Of a stretch of 64,000 bases of DNA, positions 43,659-52,777 are shown piece by piece; positions within the stretch are counted from its first letter, which is position 1; each line of letters begins with the position of its first letter. Location: positions 3,430,001-3,494,000 of the forward strand of contig NZ_CP126107.1 of the NCBI RefSeq assembly GCF_030123365.1, written 5' to 3'. The notes under the pieces were generated by a model. The model was given only the letters and a program-made list of their open reading frames with translations, did not search any database and had not been told where the DNA came from. Source of the DNA: Neobacillus sp. SuZ13. Lineage in GTDB: Bacteria; Bacillota; Bacilli; Bacillales; Cytobacillaceae. A program made the position numbers and the translations under genes.

Positions 43659-44432
43659 TCAGTGAACCCTATGGATTAACTCTACTAATCTTTCTAAACC
43701 AACAATGAGCCGTGGCGAGGGTCTGCAGTAAAGCTCTTCCTCAAGAATTAGAATTCGATCATCACTTTCATATCCTAGTTTTTCAAATCCATCCCGCTTC
43801 TTTACAATGCTTTTGTGGATTTTTTCTTTTCTCACTCCTACCCAAGCAAGACAAATGAAATCGGGTTTACGTCTTAATACATCCTCCCATTCCGTTTGAA
43901 CACTTGCCAAATCCACATCCTGAAAGATATTCACTGCCCCAGCAGCCTCAGAAATCTCCGTGAGCCAGTTTATTTTTCCTGGAGTAAAAATTGGCTTTGG
44001 CCACCATTCCCAGTACAAATTTGGCTTGTAATCGTAATTTGCACCTCTCTGTTTAACTTTTTCAAGGCGAAAACGAAATTGCTTGACCGCCTCTACTCCG
44101 CGTTTATGCTCTCCGAGTGCTTCAGCCGTTATCATTAAATCATTTTCAATGTCTGTAAGTGATTGCGGATTTAACACTAGGTGTGGAATTCCTCTTATCT
44201 GTAAAGCTTCCACATTTTTCTCCATCCCTGGAACACTTAAAGATGCAAGGACCAAATCTGGCTGTAATTCTTCAACCAAATCCATATTAATTGACAAATC
44301 GGGACCTAATTTAGGCAGACTCTCAATTGAAGAGGGCCAATCGGAAAAATCATCGACTCCGACCAATAAGTGTGTTAAACCGAGATATTCAATAATTTCG
44401 GTATTACTTGGGCATAAGGAAATGACTCGCAT
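43659..44432 (-). CDS. BtuF-like cobalamin/siderophore-binding-fold protein without signal peptide
   Basis: This 257-aa protein has the class III binding-protein fold (RVISLCPSNTEIIEYLGLTH, GVDDFSDWPSS, ELQPDLVLASLSVPG, and KPDFICLAWVGVRKE). Transport-linked BtuF proteins are exported, but this one starts directly with the fold and has no signal or lipobox, so it should stay in the cytoplasm. No permease or ATPase is adjacent. Such stand-alone forms are annotated as cobalamin-binding proteins; ligand and role are not certain. Confidence 0.82.
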   Translation of the reverse strand: MRVISLCPSNTEIIEYLGLTHLLVGVDDFSDWPSSIESLPKLGPDLSINMDLVEELQPDLVLASLSVPGMEKNVEALQIRGIPHLVLNPQSLTDIENDLMITAEALGEHKRGVEAVKQFRFRLEKVKQRGANYDYKPNLYWEWWPKPIFTPGKINWLTEISEAAGAVNIFQDVDLASVQTEWEDVLRRKPDFICLAWVGVRKEKIHKSIVKKRDGFEKLGYESDDRILILEEELYCRPSPRLIVGLERLVELIHRVH

Positions 44433-44473
44433 CTTTTAACATCTCTCCTCCCTATTTAGCGAATAATCATAAA

Positions 44474-44503
44474 ACGCATGGATATCGATTACTATCCATG
44501 CGT
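44474..44503 (-). terminator. Hairpin between the BtuF-like and hypothetical genes
   Basis: ACGCATGGATA and its complement form an 11-bp perfect stem with an 8-nt loop and a TTTTAT tail on the minus strand. The tail points away from the BtuF-like gene's neighbour upstream. Confidence 0.7.
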
Positions 44504-44515
44504 CTTTAATTAAAT

Positions 44516-45118
44516 TTATTTCCGGTCCCCTTCCACTGCTTCCACCAACTGAAATAAAAAACGATATATGAGCTGGAACGCCTCACCTATAGTTAACTCT
44601 TCCTTGAAACCTTCAACATAATTTAAGGCAAAATTCAAATTCCATAAACCATCCTCTTGACTAAACATTAAATCAAATTTTGCTTCTTCCCCGTGTAAAA
44701 AGCTATTTAAATGTTGCTTTAACGATTTATCAAATTTCTTTTGCAGCTTTAGGCCTAACATGACATCATAGGTCCCAAAAACATCATCCGCTTCTAAAGA
44801 AACAGCTTCGACACTAATTACATCAAACCAATTCGATTCCATATAGATAAATTCATTTTTATGCTTTTTTAAGTAATCCAAGGGTTGATTTAAAAAGGAT
44901 GATGATTCATTCTTCAGCATGTTTTCTGTTTCTTTATCACAACGTTCAATGTAAGCGTCAGCGAAACGAACACTCTCATCCAGCTCTAAAAATTGAATTT
45001 CATGCACCAACTGATTTTTTTCAACATATTCCTTTTCTTCTTTAAAAATAGTAATCCCTTTTCCGTTTGGGCTATTTTGCTGTTCAGTTATGTACTGTTT
45101 GATTTGGTCTTTTAACAT
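44516..45118 (-). CDS. Conserved hypothetical protein, 200 aa
   Basis: This soluble, acidic protein begins MLKDQIKQYITEQQ and ends in a helical QLIYRFLFQLVEAVEG. No catalytic motif, cysteine pattern or membrane segment is seen. I vaguely associate similar Bacillus proteins with a misleading aminotransferase label, but nothing here supports that activity. It is monocistronic and ended by its own hairpin region. Confidence 0.78.
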   Translation of the reverse strand: MLKDQIKQYITEQQNSPNGKGITIFKEEKEYVEKNQLVHEIQFLELDESVRFADAYIERCDKETENMLKNESSSFLNQPLDYLKKHKNEFIYMESNWFDVISVEAVSLEADDVFGTYDVMLGLKLQKKFDKSLKQHLNSFLHGEEAKFDLMFSQEDGLWNLNFALNYVEGFKEELTIGEAFQLIYRFLFQLVEAVEGDRK

Positions 45119-45208
45119 CAGAATATCCTCCTAATGAATATATGTTTCTAATTTTGATTGTTTATGACTAAAAAAGCAAATGTAACCATATCTTTTTAGA
45201 CAAAAAAA

Positions 45209-45233
45209 GAGGTGACTATGTACGTCACCCCTC
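45209..45233 (-). terminator. Terminator of the MFS efflux gene
   Basis: GAGGTGAC and GTCACC(C)CTC form a stem with a 7-nt loop, followed by TTTTTTT on the minus strand. Confidence 0.8.
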
Positions 45234-45243
45234 AGTTTGGAAA

Positions 45244-46785
45244 TTAATTCTCCGCTAACTTTGCTTTCACCTTATGAGTAGAAGGCTTTACATCCCCTGG
45301 ATCTTCCGCTTGCTTCGCGCGTTTAATAAATAACGCAAGAACCAATGCAAGACCGGCGATAAAGACGGTAACAAAGAATGCATCATTAATACCTTCTAAC
45401 ATAGCTTTCATTTGAATATCATGCTGCATTTTTAATTGCATCGCCTCCGTTATTTTTACAGACGGATTTGCTGGTACAGCCTTTTTAGCTGCTGCAATCA
45501 ATTCAGTTGCATGTGTTTTCGCACGGTTTGTCATCACTGTTACTAACAATGCCGTACCAATCGCACCTGATACCTGCGACATCGTATTGTTCATCGCTGT
45601 ACCGTGTGGGTAAAAGCGTGCTGGTAATTGGTTCAAGCCGTTAGTCGTAACAGGCATATTCACCATGGACATCCCGAACATGCGGATTGTATATAAAATA
45701 ATTAAATGAGTATAAGTTGTTTCAAGTGTTAATTTACTAAACAAATAACTAGTTACCACTGTAATCCCTAAACCAATAATGGCTAACGTACGTCCACCAA
45801 ATTTATCGAATAATTTCCCTGTTATCGGCATCATAATTGCCATTGAAATGGCACCTGGCAGTAACAATAAGCCAGCATCCAAAGGAGAAATCCCTCGAAT
45901 CGTTTGGACATAAATTGGCAAGAGGATCATACCTGAAAACATCGCCATCGTAACAATCATAGAAATAGCAGATGATAAAGCAAACATTGGGTATTTATAA
46001 ATCCGGAAGTTAAGCAGTGGCAGTTCTTGGCTTAATTGACGAAGGATAAATATTACCAAACAAATAACCCCGATTGCGAGGGTACCGTAGACTTCAGGAC
46101 TATCCCATCCTTTTGTACCTGCTTTACTAAAACCATAAAGAATTCCACCGAATCCGATACTTGATAACACCACAGATAGAAAGTCCAGGCGGATATTGAC
46201 TTTTTCCTTTTTATCTTTAAGTAAGAAAACACCAAGTAAAACAACGACAATTGCGATTGGTGTGACAAAATGGAAAAGCATTCTCCAGTCATAGTGCTCG
46301 ATAATCCAGCCTGACAAAGTCGGTCCAATGGCTGGGGCAAACATTAACACTAAACCAAAAACCCCCATCGCCATTCCACGTTTCTCGACTGGAAAACTAG
46401 TTAGCATAACATTCATTAACAACGGCATCATGATCGCTGACCCTGAAGCCTGAACCATCCGACCCGTTAATAACAATGGAAAGGCATGTGCAAATCCTGC
46501 TAAAATGGTTCCTAATGTAAACAAAATCATCGCAGCTAAGAATAACTGACGAACAGAAAATTTTTGAATTAAATAGGCTGATAATGGAATGAGAATTCCG
46601 TTCACTAACATAAAACCAGTTGTCAGCCATTGAACCGTAGCTGCTTCAATCTCTAAATCCTTCATGATTGACGGTAATGCTATATTAAGTAAAGTGTTAT
46701 TTAAGAAAGCAATAAAAGCTCCAACCATTAATACGGCAAGTATTCCGTATGGTGGTTTGCTAGTCTTTTTTATCGTTTGATCCAT
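45244..46785 (-). CDS. DHA2-family MFS drug-efflux protein (EmrB/LmrB-like, 14 helices)
   Basis: This 513-aa transporter probably exports drugs or toxic compounds by proton antiport. About 14 hydrophobic helices are visible. Family motifs include the N-terminal FIAFLNNTLLNIALPSIMKD, the motif-A-like GRMVQASGSAIMMPL, and motif C GLVLMFAPAIGPTLSGWIIE. It is divergent from a TetR-family regulator gene, the common arrangement for self-controlled efflux. The substrate is unknown. Confidence 0.92.
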   Translation of the reverse strand: MDQTIKKTSKPPYGILAVLMVGAFIAFLNNTLLNIALPSIMKDLEIEAATVQWLTTGFMLVNGILIPLSAYLIQKFSVRQLFLAAMILFTLGTILAGFAHAFPLLLTGRMVQASGSAIMMPLLMNVMLTSFPVEKRGMAMGVFGLVLMFAPAIGPTLSGWIIEHYDWRMLFHFVTPIAIVVVLLGVFLLKDKKEKVNIRLDFLSVVLSSIGFGGILYGFSKAGTKGWDSPEVYGTLAIGVICLVIFILRQLSQELPLLNFRIYKYPMFALSSAISMIVTMAMFSGMILLPIYVQTIRGISPLDAGLLLLPGAISMAIMMPITGKLFDKFGGRTLAIIGLGITVVTSYLFSKLTLETTYTHLIILYTIRMFGMSMVNMPVTTNGLNQLPARFYPHGTAMNNTMSQVSGAIGTALLVTVMTNRAKTHATELIAAAKKAVPANPSVKITEAMQLKMQHDIQMKAMLEGINDAFFVTVFIAGLALVLALFIKRAKQAEDPGDVKPSTHKVKAKLAEN

Positions 46786-46969
46786 TAAATTTCCCCCTAT
46801 AATATTTGTTCAACTTTTTATACCCCTATTTCACACTTAGATAATAATATACGCTCAGTTCAATTTTTGCAATTAAAAAAACCTGAAAAATTATGGGTTT
46901 GTATTCATGCTTTAAATAATGTACTATATTTTTATACTATTAGTACAAATTGAAATAAGTGGTGATTTT
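46786..46969. promoter_or_regulatory. Divergent promoter/operator region, MFS efflux and TetR regulator
   Basis: On the minus strand TTGCAA and TATTAT, 17 bp apart, are a candidate efflux promoter. The inverted repeat GTACTA / TAGTAC (46921-46926 and 46941-46946, 14-bp spacer) near the regulator start is a candidate TetR operator. Confidence 0.45.
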
Positions 46970-47890
46970 ATGAATGACCGAAAACTGCATGTTGTAAATA
47001 TGGCTCATCAATTATTCATCGAAAAAGGGTTTCAAGCAACGTCTATCCAGGATATTTTAGACTATAGCGGGATTTCTAAAGGAACATTTTATAATTATTT
47101 TTCATCTAAAAGTGAATTATTAATCGCTATTTATAAAACAATTTATAAGAAACTAGAAAAAGACCGAAACGATTTATTAATCGGTCAAAACCCTTCTAGT
47201 ATTGAAATTTTCATTAAACAAGTGGAATTACAAATGATTTCTAATAGGAAAAATAAATTACTTGCCTTATATGAGGAAGTATTAGCATCTAATGACGCAG
47301 ACCTCAAACAATATATCCAACGGGCTCGTTTAAATTCACTTCGTTGGTATTACAATCGGTTTATCGACATCTTCGGAGAAGACAAAAAACCATTCCTTTT
47401 AGACTGTGCCATTATGTTTCAAGGGATCATTCAATATAATATTCAATACAATCGGATGGCCCATGAATCGGGTGAAAAAGTAAGCAGTGTGGTCCGCTAC
47501 TGTGTAGCGCGAATGGTTAAAATGGTTGATGAAGTTGCTGAATCAGGGGAGCAATTAATCGAACCTAAAACTTTAGAAAAATGGGTCCCTGGCTGCCAAC
47601 AGAACAATCATGAGATATTGACCCAGTTGGTGAAAGTAGCCCTAACATTAAGGGCGTTAATAACGAAGAACATTCAGGATGTAGAAGAACAAAACAAATA
47701 CAATGAACTTTTGGATTTTATACAAGAAGAAATCATCCATACAAGATCCCCAAGAAAGTTTCTTATTCAAAGTGCCCTTACATCTTTAAAGCAAAACCCT
47801 GCTTCACTTTGGAAAAAGGAACTCGGGCAGCTTGATGAACTAATTGAAGCTTTTTATAGTTCTATGGAGGCGGAAGACACAAACCCCTAA
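46970..47890 (+). CDS. TetR/AcrR-family regulator, long form
   Basis: This 306-aa regulator starts at the ATG after GTGGTGA; the in-frame ATG 51 bp upstream has no ribosome site and lies in the promoter. The N-terminal helix-turn-helix reads FIEKGFQATSIQDILDYSGI then SKGTFYNYFSSKSEL. The C-terminal part is about 100 residues longer than most TetR proteins and may bind a large ligand. It probably represses the divergent efflux gene. Confidence 0.88.
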   Translation: MNDRKLHVVNMAHQLFIEKGFQATSIQDILDYSGISKGTFYNYFSSKSELLIAIYKTIYKKLEKDRNDLLIGQNPSSIEIFIKQVELQMISNRKNKLLALYEEVLASNDADLKQYIQRARLNSLRWYYNRFIDIFGEDKKPFLLDCAIMFQGIIQYNIQYNRMAHESGEKVSSVVRYCVARMVKMVDEVAESGEQLIEPKTLEKWVPGCQQNNHEILTQLVKVALTLRALITKNIQDVEEQNKYNELLDFIQEEIIHTRSPRKFLIQSALTSLKQNPASLWKKELGQLDELIEAFYSSMEAEDTNP

Positions 47891-47910
47891 TCTAAGGATT
47901 AGGGGTTTGT
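47879..47910. terminator. Bidirectional terminator overlapping gene ends
   Basis: A perfect 14-bp inverted repeat (ACAAACCCCTAATC and complement, loop TAAG) overlaps the stop codons of both convergent genes. Confidence 0.8.
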
Positions 47911-48294
47911 GTATGTAAAGCTTTTATCATTTGAAAAGCGTTGTTGAATTTCCCAAATAAAATAATTCCTTGAATATTGTTTTACCACTACGATTGCATC
48001 TTCACCATTTTTTGTAAATATAAGCCCTGAACCCATCTGTTCTTGAAACTTCCAACCTTTTGATTTCATATATTTTTTTACCACATTATAATTGCTATTT
48101 CCATTACTTTCCGATAAATATTTACTTCGTTTCTCTGTTTTGGAGAAAAGTTCAAATTCAGAATCAGAAAAGTGAAGCTTTAAAGCAGAAATCATTAATG
48201 GTATGGGATTCCCCTCCTGAAAAAGTGCAGAACCAAAACTGCTGACAACTAGACCATATCCTATGACCGAAACGATCACTAAGGTAACGGCCAT
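47899..48294 (-). CDS. Small membrane-anchored or secreted protein, unknown function
   Basis: This 131-aa protein starts at the ATG after GGAGGGG; an earlier in-frame GTG overlaps that site. An N-terminal hydrophobic helix (VTLVIVSVIGYGLVVSSFGS) anchors or exports it, and a basic soluble domain follows. No family was recognised. The gene is monocistronic. Confidence 0.7.
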   Translation of the reverse strand: MAVTLVIVSVIGYGLVVSSFGSALFQEGNPIPLMISALKLHFSDSEFELFSKTEKRSKYLSESNGNSNYNVVKKYMKSKGWKFQEQMGSGLIFTKNGEDAIVVVKQYSRNYFIWEIQQRFSNDKSFTYTNP

Positions 48295-48455
48295 TTTTCT
48301 AATCCCCTCCACCTGTTCGCCTCCTTATATATCTCTATATATAATTTGACGAAGGATGGGTAATTTTGGTTTCGGATAGAAATATTACATTTTCATTAAA
48401 ATGGTTTTTAGTAAGGACGGTTTTGAACTATAAATTTGGATTAAAAGTTAATTTT

Positions 48456-49148
48456 TCAAAAGGAAAATTGTAAAAATAGGGGTATCATAACAGACATAAT
48501 CACCGCGGAGGTAATCATCGCAATACTCCCCATGGCCCCTTCTAATTCTCCCCATTCAAATGCACGGTTGGCACCAATTGCTTGAGCAGATGTGCCTAAC
48601 GCTAACCCCTTAGCAATCCTACTTCTAATCCGAGTTATATTTAAAAGAAACGGTCCAATTATTAAAGAAAAAACCGCAGATATACAGACAAATAAAATCG
48701 TCAGTGACGGTATCCCCCCTAATGACTGGGAAACTGATAAGGCAATTGGAGCAGTAACCGATTTTGGAATAAGTGACAACATTATTTCCTTATTCATGTG
48801 CAAAGACTTCGTCAACAAGATAATTGATATTACACCTGTTAATGTGCCTGGCATTACCGCCCAGAATATAATTAGGAAATTTTTCTTAATCATTCTCACA
48901 TGTTTATATAAGGGAACAGCGAGAGACACGGTAGCAGTTCCTAGTAAAAGTGAGAATAATCCTGTTCCAGATGAATATTGGGTCACTCGGACATGAGACA
49001 GCGCCAATAAACACATGATGAACACCGTTACCGTATATAACGGATTTAACCATGCCTTGTTATACGTTTTAAACACCTTATTCCCTGCTGCATAACTTAT
49101 TACAGTTATACTGGTACATAGTAATATATTAGAGATTATTGTTCCCAT
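48456..49148 (-). CDS. lrgB: LrgB/CidB-family membrane protein
   Basis: This 230-aa protein has about six to seven helices, with the family segments LLGTATVSLAVPLYKHV, SLIPKSVTAPIALSVSQSLGG and GLALGTSAQAIGANRAFEWG. LrgB works with LrgA in holin-like control of murein hydrolases and, in Bacillus relatives, in pyruvate transport. It overlaps the lrgA-like gene by 20 bp. No LytST-type regulator is adjacent. Confidence 0.92.
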   Translation of the reverse strand: MGTIISNILLCTSITVISYAAGNKVFKTYNKAWLNPLYTVTVFIMCLLALSHVRVTQYSSGTGLFSLLLGTATVSLAVPLYKHVRMIKKNFLIIFWAVMPGTLTGVISIILLTKSLHMNKEIMLSLIPKSVTAPIALSVSQSLGGIPSLTILFVCISAVFSLIIGPFLLNITRIRSRIAKGLALGTSAQAIGANRAFEWGELEGAMGSIAMITSAVIMSVMIPLFLQFSF

Positions 49149-49518
49149 TTTGATTACTCCTTTTCCTTTTAGTTTCTAAATACTCAGCCATAAAAGCTGT
49201 CACAAGAAGAACAACCAGGCTGCTTGCTGCAAGGATGATGGCTAATTTGATTCCTTCTACTCTAAAAATCCCTGCAAAATGCCAAACACCTACTATAAAT
49301 GGAATAAATAAAAGTGTTATATGTTTAATATGCAGCTGGGCTGCTGCTTCGACCCATTGGAGCTTACATACACCTGATACCAATGCAAAGAATAAAAGTG
49401 CCATACCGACAATACTTCCTGGGACAGGTAGTTCAAGCCAAGTAACGAGCCTTGTTCCAGTTAAATATATAACTAATATTGTGAGAAACTGAGCAATAGC
49501 GCGAACCATTCGGCTCAC
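49129..49518 (-). CDS. lrgA: LrgA/CidA-family holin-like membrane protein
   Basis: This 129-aa protein has four helices with LVTWLELPVPGSIVGMALLF, a very typical LrgA/CidA segment, and a basic C-terminal tail (ETKRKRSNQ). It is first in the two-gene operon and overlaps lrgB, so translation is coupled. Confidence 0.92.
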   Translation of the reverse strand: MSRMVRAIAQFLTILVIYLTGTRLVTWLELPVPGSIVGMALLFFALVSGVCKLQWVEAAAQLHIKHITLLFIPFIVGVWHFAGIFRVEGIKLAIILAASSLVVLLVTAFMAEYLETKRKRSNQNGNNNL

Positions 49519-49712
49519 CCCCTGGTTTTAAATTTAACCACCATTTAATTTATTAATGGGGTCACAATTAATTTCTCTAACGTCAGTATTGCACACCTTT
49601 TTAAGTTTTTCTGTAAATGTGGAATGATTTCTAACATAAATTTTTTAAAAGCGGTTTAATAGATGTTAGAAAATCTTCTTTTATTTCGGGTTTTCTATGA
49701 TAAATCAAAAAA

Positions 49713-49736
49713 CCGATTCCCAGTAGTAGGAATCGG
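49713..49736 (-). terminator. Terminator of the thioesterase gene
   Basis: CCGATTCC and GGAATCGG with an 8-nt loop precede TTTTTT on the minus strand. The rest of the 240-bp gap to the LrgA-like gene holds nothing I could name. Confidence 0.8.
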
Positions 49737-49759
49737 CTAAAAACTAAATATTTTTATAC

Positions 49760-50239
49760 TTATTTAAGGAAGGATTTAGGCATGACAACAGCGACGACCT
49801 CGCCCCGAGCACAGAGAATATCGTTCGCATAAACTTCTGTCTCAACCTTAAACTTTTTAGGGTGTATTTCATGTACGCGACCAATTGCTTTTAAAGGTAG
49901 CCCATGTGGAGTGGGCTTGAGAAAGTTCACATTCAAGGAAGCCGTTACGAACCTTGGGGGCTCCGTACCATCACCCGCTTCATGTCCATTTTTTCGATGC
50001 AGCGCCAATGCAGCAGACCCAGTTCCATGACAATCTATTAACGAGGCAACAATCCCGCCATAAACAAAACCAGGAAGTGCTAAATGTTCTGCTTCTGGTG
50101 TAAAAATTGTTACTGTCTGCTCCCCCTGCCAGCCAGTCCGAAAATGATGACCCTCTTCGTTCAATCGACCACAGCCATAACACCAGGCAAAATCATCCGG
50201 ATATTCATCTTGAATTGCATTTACAACCTTATCTTCCAT
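49760..50239 (-). CDS. PaaI-type hotdog thioesterase
   Basis: This 159-aa protein has a hotdog fold: FAWCYGCGRLNEEGHHFRTG at the start, FVYGGIVASLIDCHGTGSAA (the PaaI active-site helix) and TASLNVNFLKPTPHG. It should hydrolyse an acyl-CoA. A CxxCG pair near the N-terminus is unusual for simple members but occurs in some. It is monocistronic. A cre-like box lies about 20 bp before the start codon. Confidence 0.85.
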   Translation of the reverse strand: MEDKVVNAIQDEYPDDFAWCYGCGRLNEEGHHFRTGWQGEQTVTIFTPEAEHLALPGFVYGGIVASLIDCHGTGSAALALHRKNGHEAGDGTEPPRFVTASLNVNFLKPTPHGLPLKAIGRVHEIHPKKFKVETEVYANDILCARGEVVAVVMPKSFLK

Positions 50240-50258
50240 TAAACTTCTCCCCCTTAAC

Positions 50259-50272
50259 CGAAAACGCTTTCA
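50259..50272. promoter_or_regulatory. cre-like box upstream of the thioesterase gene
   Basis: On the minus strand TGAAAGCGTTTTCG matches TGWAARCGYTWWCW at 13 of 14 positions. It lies just before the ribosome site, a position that would block transcription. Confidence 0.55.
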
Positions 50273-50347
50273 TTAACATAATATCACTGAAAAAATTCTC
50301 AGGTCAATCAATTAACTAAATATTTGAAATATGAACTTCTTTCACAT

Positions 50348-50360
50348 GGTGCCTGACACC
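50348..50360. repeat. Short dispersed palindromic repeat GGTGCCTGACACC, copy 1
   Basis: This 13-bp imperfect palindrome recurs at 58344 (twice, inverted) and 61382. It lies in the promoter side of the oligoendopeptidase gene. Confidence 0.75.
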
Positions 50361-50436
50361 AACATTCATTTGACATAATTTTCAAATATTATAAGATTAT
50401 ATTCAGTATTACGAAATACTTTGGAGGCGATATTTG

Positions 50437-52251
50437 ATGGGAAAAACGGTAGAGAGACGGCTGACTCGTGCAGAAGTTCCAGAGGATTTAACGTGGAACC
50501 TAGATGATTTATTTGTTTCAGAAGAAGCTTGGGAAGCTGAATTGATAGAGATTGAAAGACAAATTGCACAGTTTCATAGATTTAAAGGTACATTACATAG
50601 TAGTTCTAAAGCTTTATTGGATTGCTTATGTGCAAAAGAACAATTATCGATGCGAATCATTAAAGCGTGGACGTTTGCCAGTTTAAAGCAATCGGCGGAT
50701 GGATCTGATCCCATAAATCAAGCCAATATGGCTAAGTTTTCTTCATTACGGACAAAAAGTATTGCTGCGTTATCTTTTATTAACTCTGAAATTCTTGCGT
50801 TTGAAGAAGGAACAGTTGAACAATATCTCAAAGAAGAACCAAGGCTTGCAGCATTTAAGAAAAACTTAGTTGACCTCCTTCAAACAAAAAAGCATACGTT
50901 GTCACCAGAAACAGAAGAAGCATTGGCAGCACTTGGAGAACTACAAGGCTCCCCATATCAAATTTATCAAATGACAAAGTTAGCTGATATGCAGTTCGCA
51001 CCAATTATAAACGGCGAGGGAAACGAATTACCTGTATCGTTTGCATTGTTTGAAAGTCGTTATGAATTCTCACCTGATACAGACGTTCGCAGGAAAGCCT
51101 ATCACTCTTTCGTCGCAACGCTAAAACAATATAACAATACCATGGCAGCAACCTATGCCACCGAGGTCACTAAACAAGTTACCCTCGCACGTTTACGAAA
51201 GTATGATTCTGTGACCCATATGCTCCTTGAACCGCATCAGGTTACACCTGAAATGTACAACAATCAGATCGATATTATCTATAAAGAGCTAGCACCGCAT
51301 ATGCGTAAATTCGCACAGTTAAAGAAACGGATTTTAGGTCTGGATAAAATGTTATTTTGTGACTTAAAGGCACCGTTGGACCCTGAGTTTAATCCGGAAA
51401 CAACCTTTGAAGAAGCAAGCAAAATCATTATGGATTCTCTTAAAGTCATGGGACCTGAGTACACTAACATAATTGAAAGAGGCTTTAAAGAGCGCTGGGT
51501 TGACCTAGCTGATAATGTGGGAAAATCAACGGGCGCCTTTTGCTCAAGCCCTTATGGGGCACACCCCTACATTCTTATCACCTGGCAGAATAATATGCGC
51601 GGCTGTTTCACTTTAGCTCACGAATTTGGCCATGCAGGACATTTCTTTTTGGCAAATAAAAATCAGCGGATCATGAATGTGCGACCATCGATGTATTTTA
51701 TCGAAGCCCCGTCTACCATGAATGAAATGCTATTAGGTCAGCATTTACTATCCACAACGGTGGATAAACAAATGCGCCGCTGGGTTGTCCTGCAGCTGCT
51801 CGGTACCTATTATCATAACTTTGTCACACACTTGCTGGAAGCAGAATATCAACGCAGAGTTTATGCTCTCGCCGAGAATGGGATTGCATTAACTGCCAAA
51901 ACATTAACAGAAGTAACTGGGGCAGTTCTATCCGAATTCTGGGGAGACACTGTTGAAATCGATGATGGGGCCAGTTTAACGTGGATGCGTCAACCGCACT
52001 ATTATATGGGCTTATATCCATACACCTATTCAGCAGGATTGACGGCATCGACCGCGATTGCGCAGTTGATTCAGGAGGAAGGTCAGCCCGCGGTTGACCG
52101 ATGGCTCGAGGTTCTTCGTGCCGGTGGAACATTGAAACCGCTCGAATTATTGAAACATGCAGGCATTGATATGTCGAAGCCCGACCCAATCCGGAAAGCT
52201 GTAAAGTATGTAGGAACTTTAATTGAAGAATTAGAAAAATCATATCAATAA
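50437..52251 (+). CDS. pepF: Oligoendopeptidase F, zinc metallopeptidase family M3
   Basis: This 604-aa cytoplasmic peptidase cleaves short peptides. The zinc motif is HEFGH in TLAHEFGHAGHFF (near residue 400), with the downstream Glu in NEMLLGQHLL, as in M3B enzymes. The length is typical. GGAGG precedes the ATG by 9 nt; an in-frame TTG immediately before it could also serve. It is monocistronic, with a hairpin terminator just after it. Confidence 0.94.
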   Translation: MGKTVERRLTRAEVPEDLTWNLDDLFVSEEAWEAELIEIERQIAQFHRFKGTLHSSSKALLDCLCAKEQLSMRIIKAWTFASLKQSADGSDPINQANMAKFSSLRTKSIAALSFINSEILAFEEGTVEQYLKEEPRLAAFKKNLVDLLQTKKHTLSPETEEALAALGELQGSPYQIYQMTKLADMQFAPIINGEGNELPVSFALFESRYEFSPDTDVRRKAYHSFVATLKQYNNTMAATYATEVTKQVTLARLRKYDSVTHMLLEPHQVTPEMYNNQIDIIYKELAPHMRKFAQLKKRILGLDKMLFCDLKAPLDPEFNPETTFEEASKIIMDSLKVMGPEYTNIIERGFKERWVDLADNVGKSTGAFCSSPYGAHPYILITWQNNMRGCFTLAHEFGHAGHFFLANKNQRIMNVRPSMYFIEAPSTMNEMLLGQHLLSTTVDKQMRRWVVLQLLGTYYHNFVTHLLEAEYQRRVYALAENGIALTAKTLTEVTGAVLSEFWGDTVEIDDGASLTWMRQPHYYMGLYPYTYSAGLTASTAIAQLIQEEGQPAVDRWLEVLRAGGTLKPLELLKHAGIDMSKPDPIRKAVKYVGTLIEELEKSYQ

Positions 52252-52260
52252 ATATAGAAA

Positions 52261-52283
52261 AAACCCTTGTGCCACAAGGGTTT
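52261..52283. terminator. Bidirectional terminator between pepF and nrdI
   Basis: AAACCCTTGTG and its complement form an 11-bp stem with a T run on both strands, between convergent genes. Confidence 0.85.
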
Positions 52284-52324
52284 TTAAAATTCACTTTAAC
52301 ACCGTAATCAACCAACTTAATTTA

Positions 52325-52777
52325 CTATCTTATAGTTTGTCTCTGGTTTAACCGATCCCTGAAAACACTAACAAACTTAAGACACCGATCAATGTCATAC
52401 ATTTGTAAGTTTACCTCAATCTTCAGTGTGGCAATTAATTTTGTGTGAACGTACAGCATATCTCTAAATTCATCAACAGCGCCGCAAAACTTCGGATAAC
52501 CACTATCTCCTGTGCCTACGACTCCTGTCAAGATCCTCTTCACATTCAATGTTTCGAATGCACGATATAATTCCATCATTTCTTGAGGAATTTCCCCATT
52601 TCCCCAAGTATAGGTTCCAATCACAACAGCCTCGTAATTGATTAGGTCCTTAATTTGTAATTCTGCTATCCGATAAAGAGTGACATCAATCCTTTCTTTT
52701 AAAAATAACTTACGAATCAAATGAACAACTTCTTCTGTATTTCCAGTTTTAGAAGAATACACGATTGCAACTTTCAT
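52325..52777 (-). CDS. nrdI: NrdI-like flavodoxin of class Ib ribonucleotide reductase
   Basis: NrdI is a flavodoxin-like protein that supplies oxidant for building the manganese tyrosyl-radical cofactor of NrdF. The 150-aa protein has the FMN-binding SSKTGNTEEVV at the start and GTYTWGNGEIP and GTGDSGYPKFCGAVDEF later. It overlaps nrdF by 4 bp and is the last gene of the operon; in many bacilli it is first. A general flavodoxin is an alternative reading, but the context favours NrdI. Confidence 0.85.
   Translation of the reverse strand: MKVAIVYSSKTGNTEEVVHLIRKLFLKERIDVTLYRIAELQIKDLINYEAVVIGTYTWGNGEIPQEMMELYRAFETLNVKRILTGVVGTGDSGYPKFCGAVDEFRDMLYVHTKLIATLKIEVNLQMYDIDRCLKFVSVFRDRLNQRQTIR

Noticed and set aside
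44516..45118. Branched-chain aminotransferase activity for the 200-aa protein
   Set aside because: No PLP-lysine motif or fold signature is visible and the chain is too short; the label would be unsupported.
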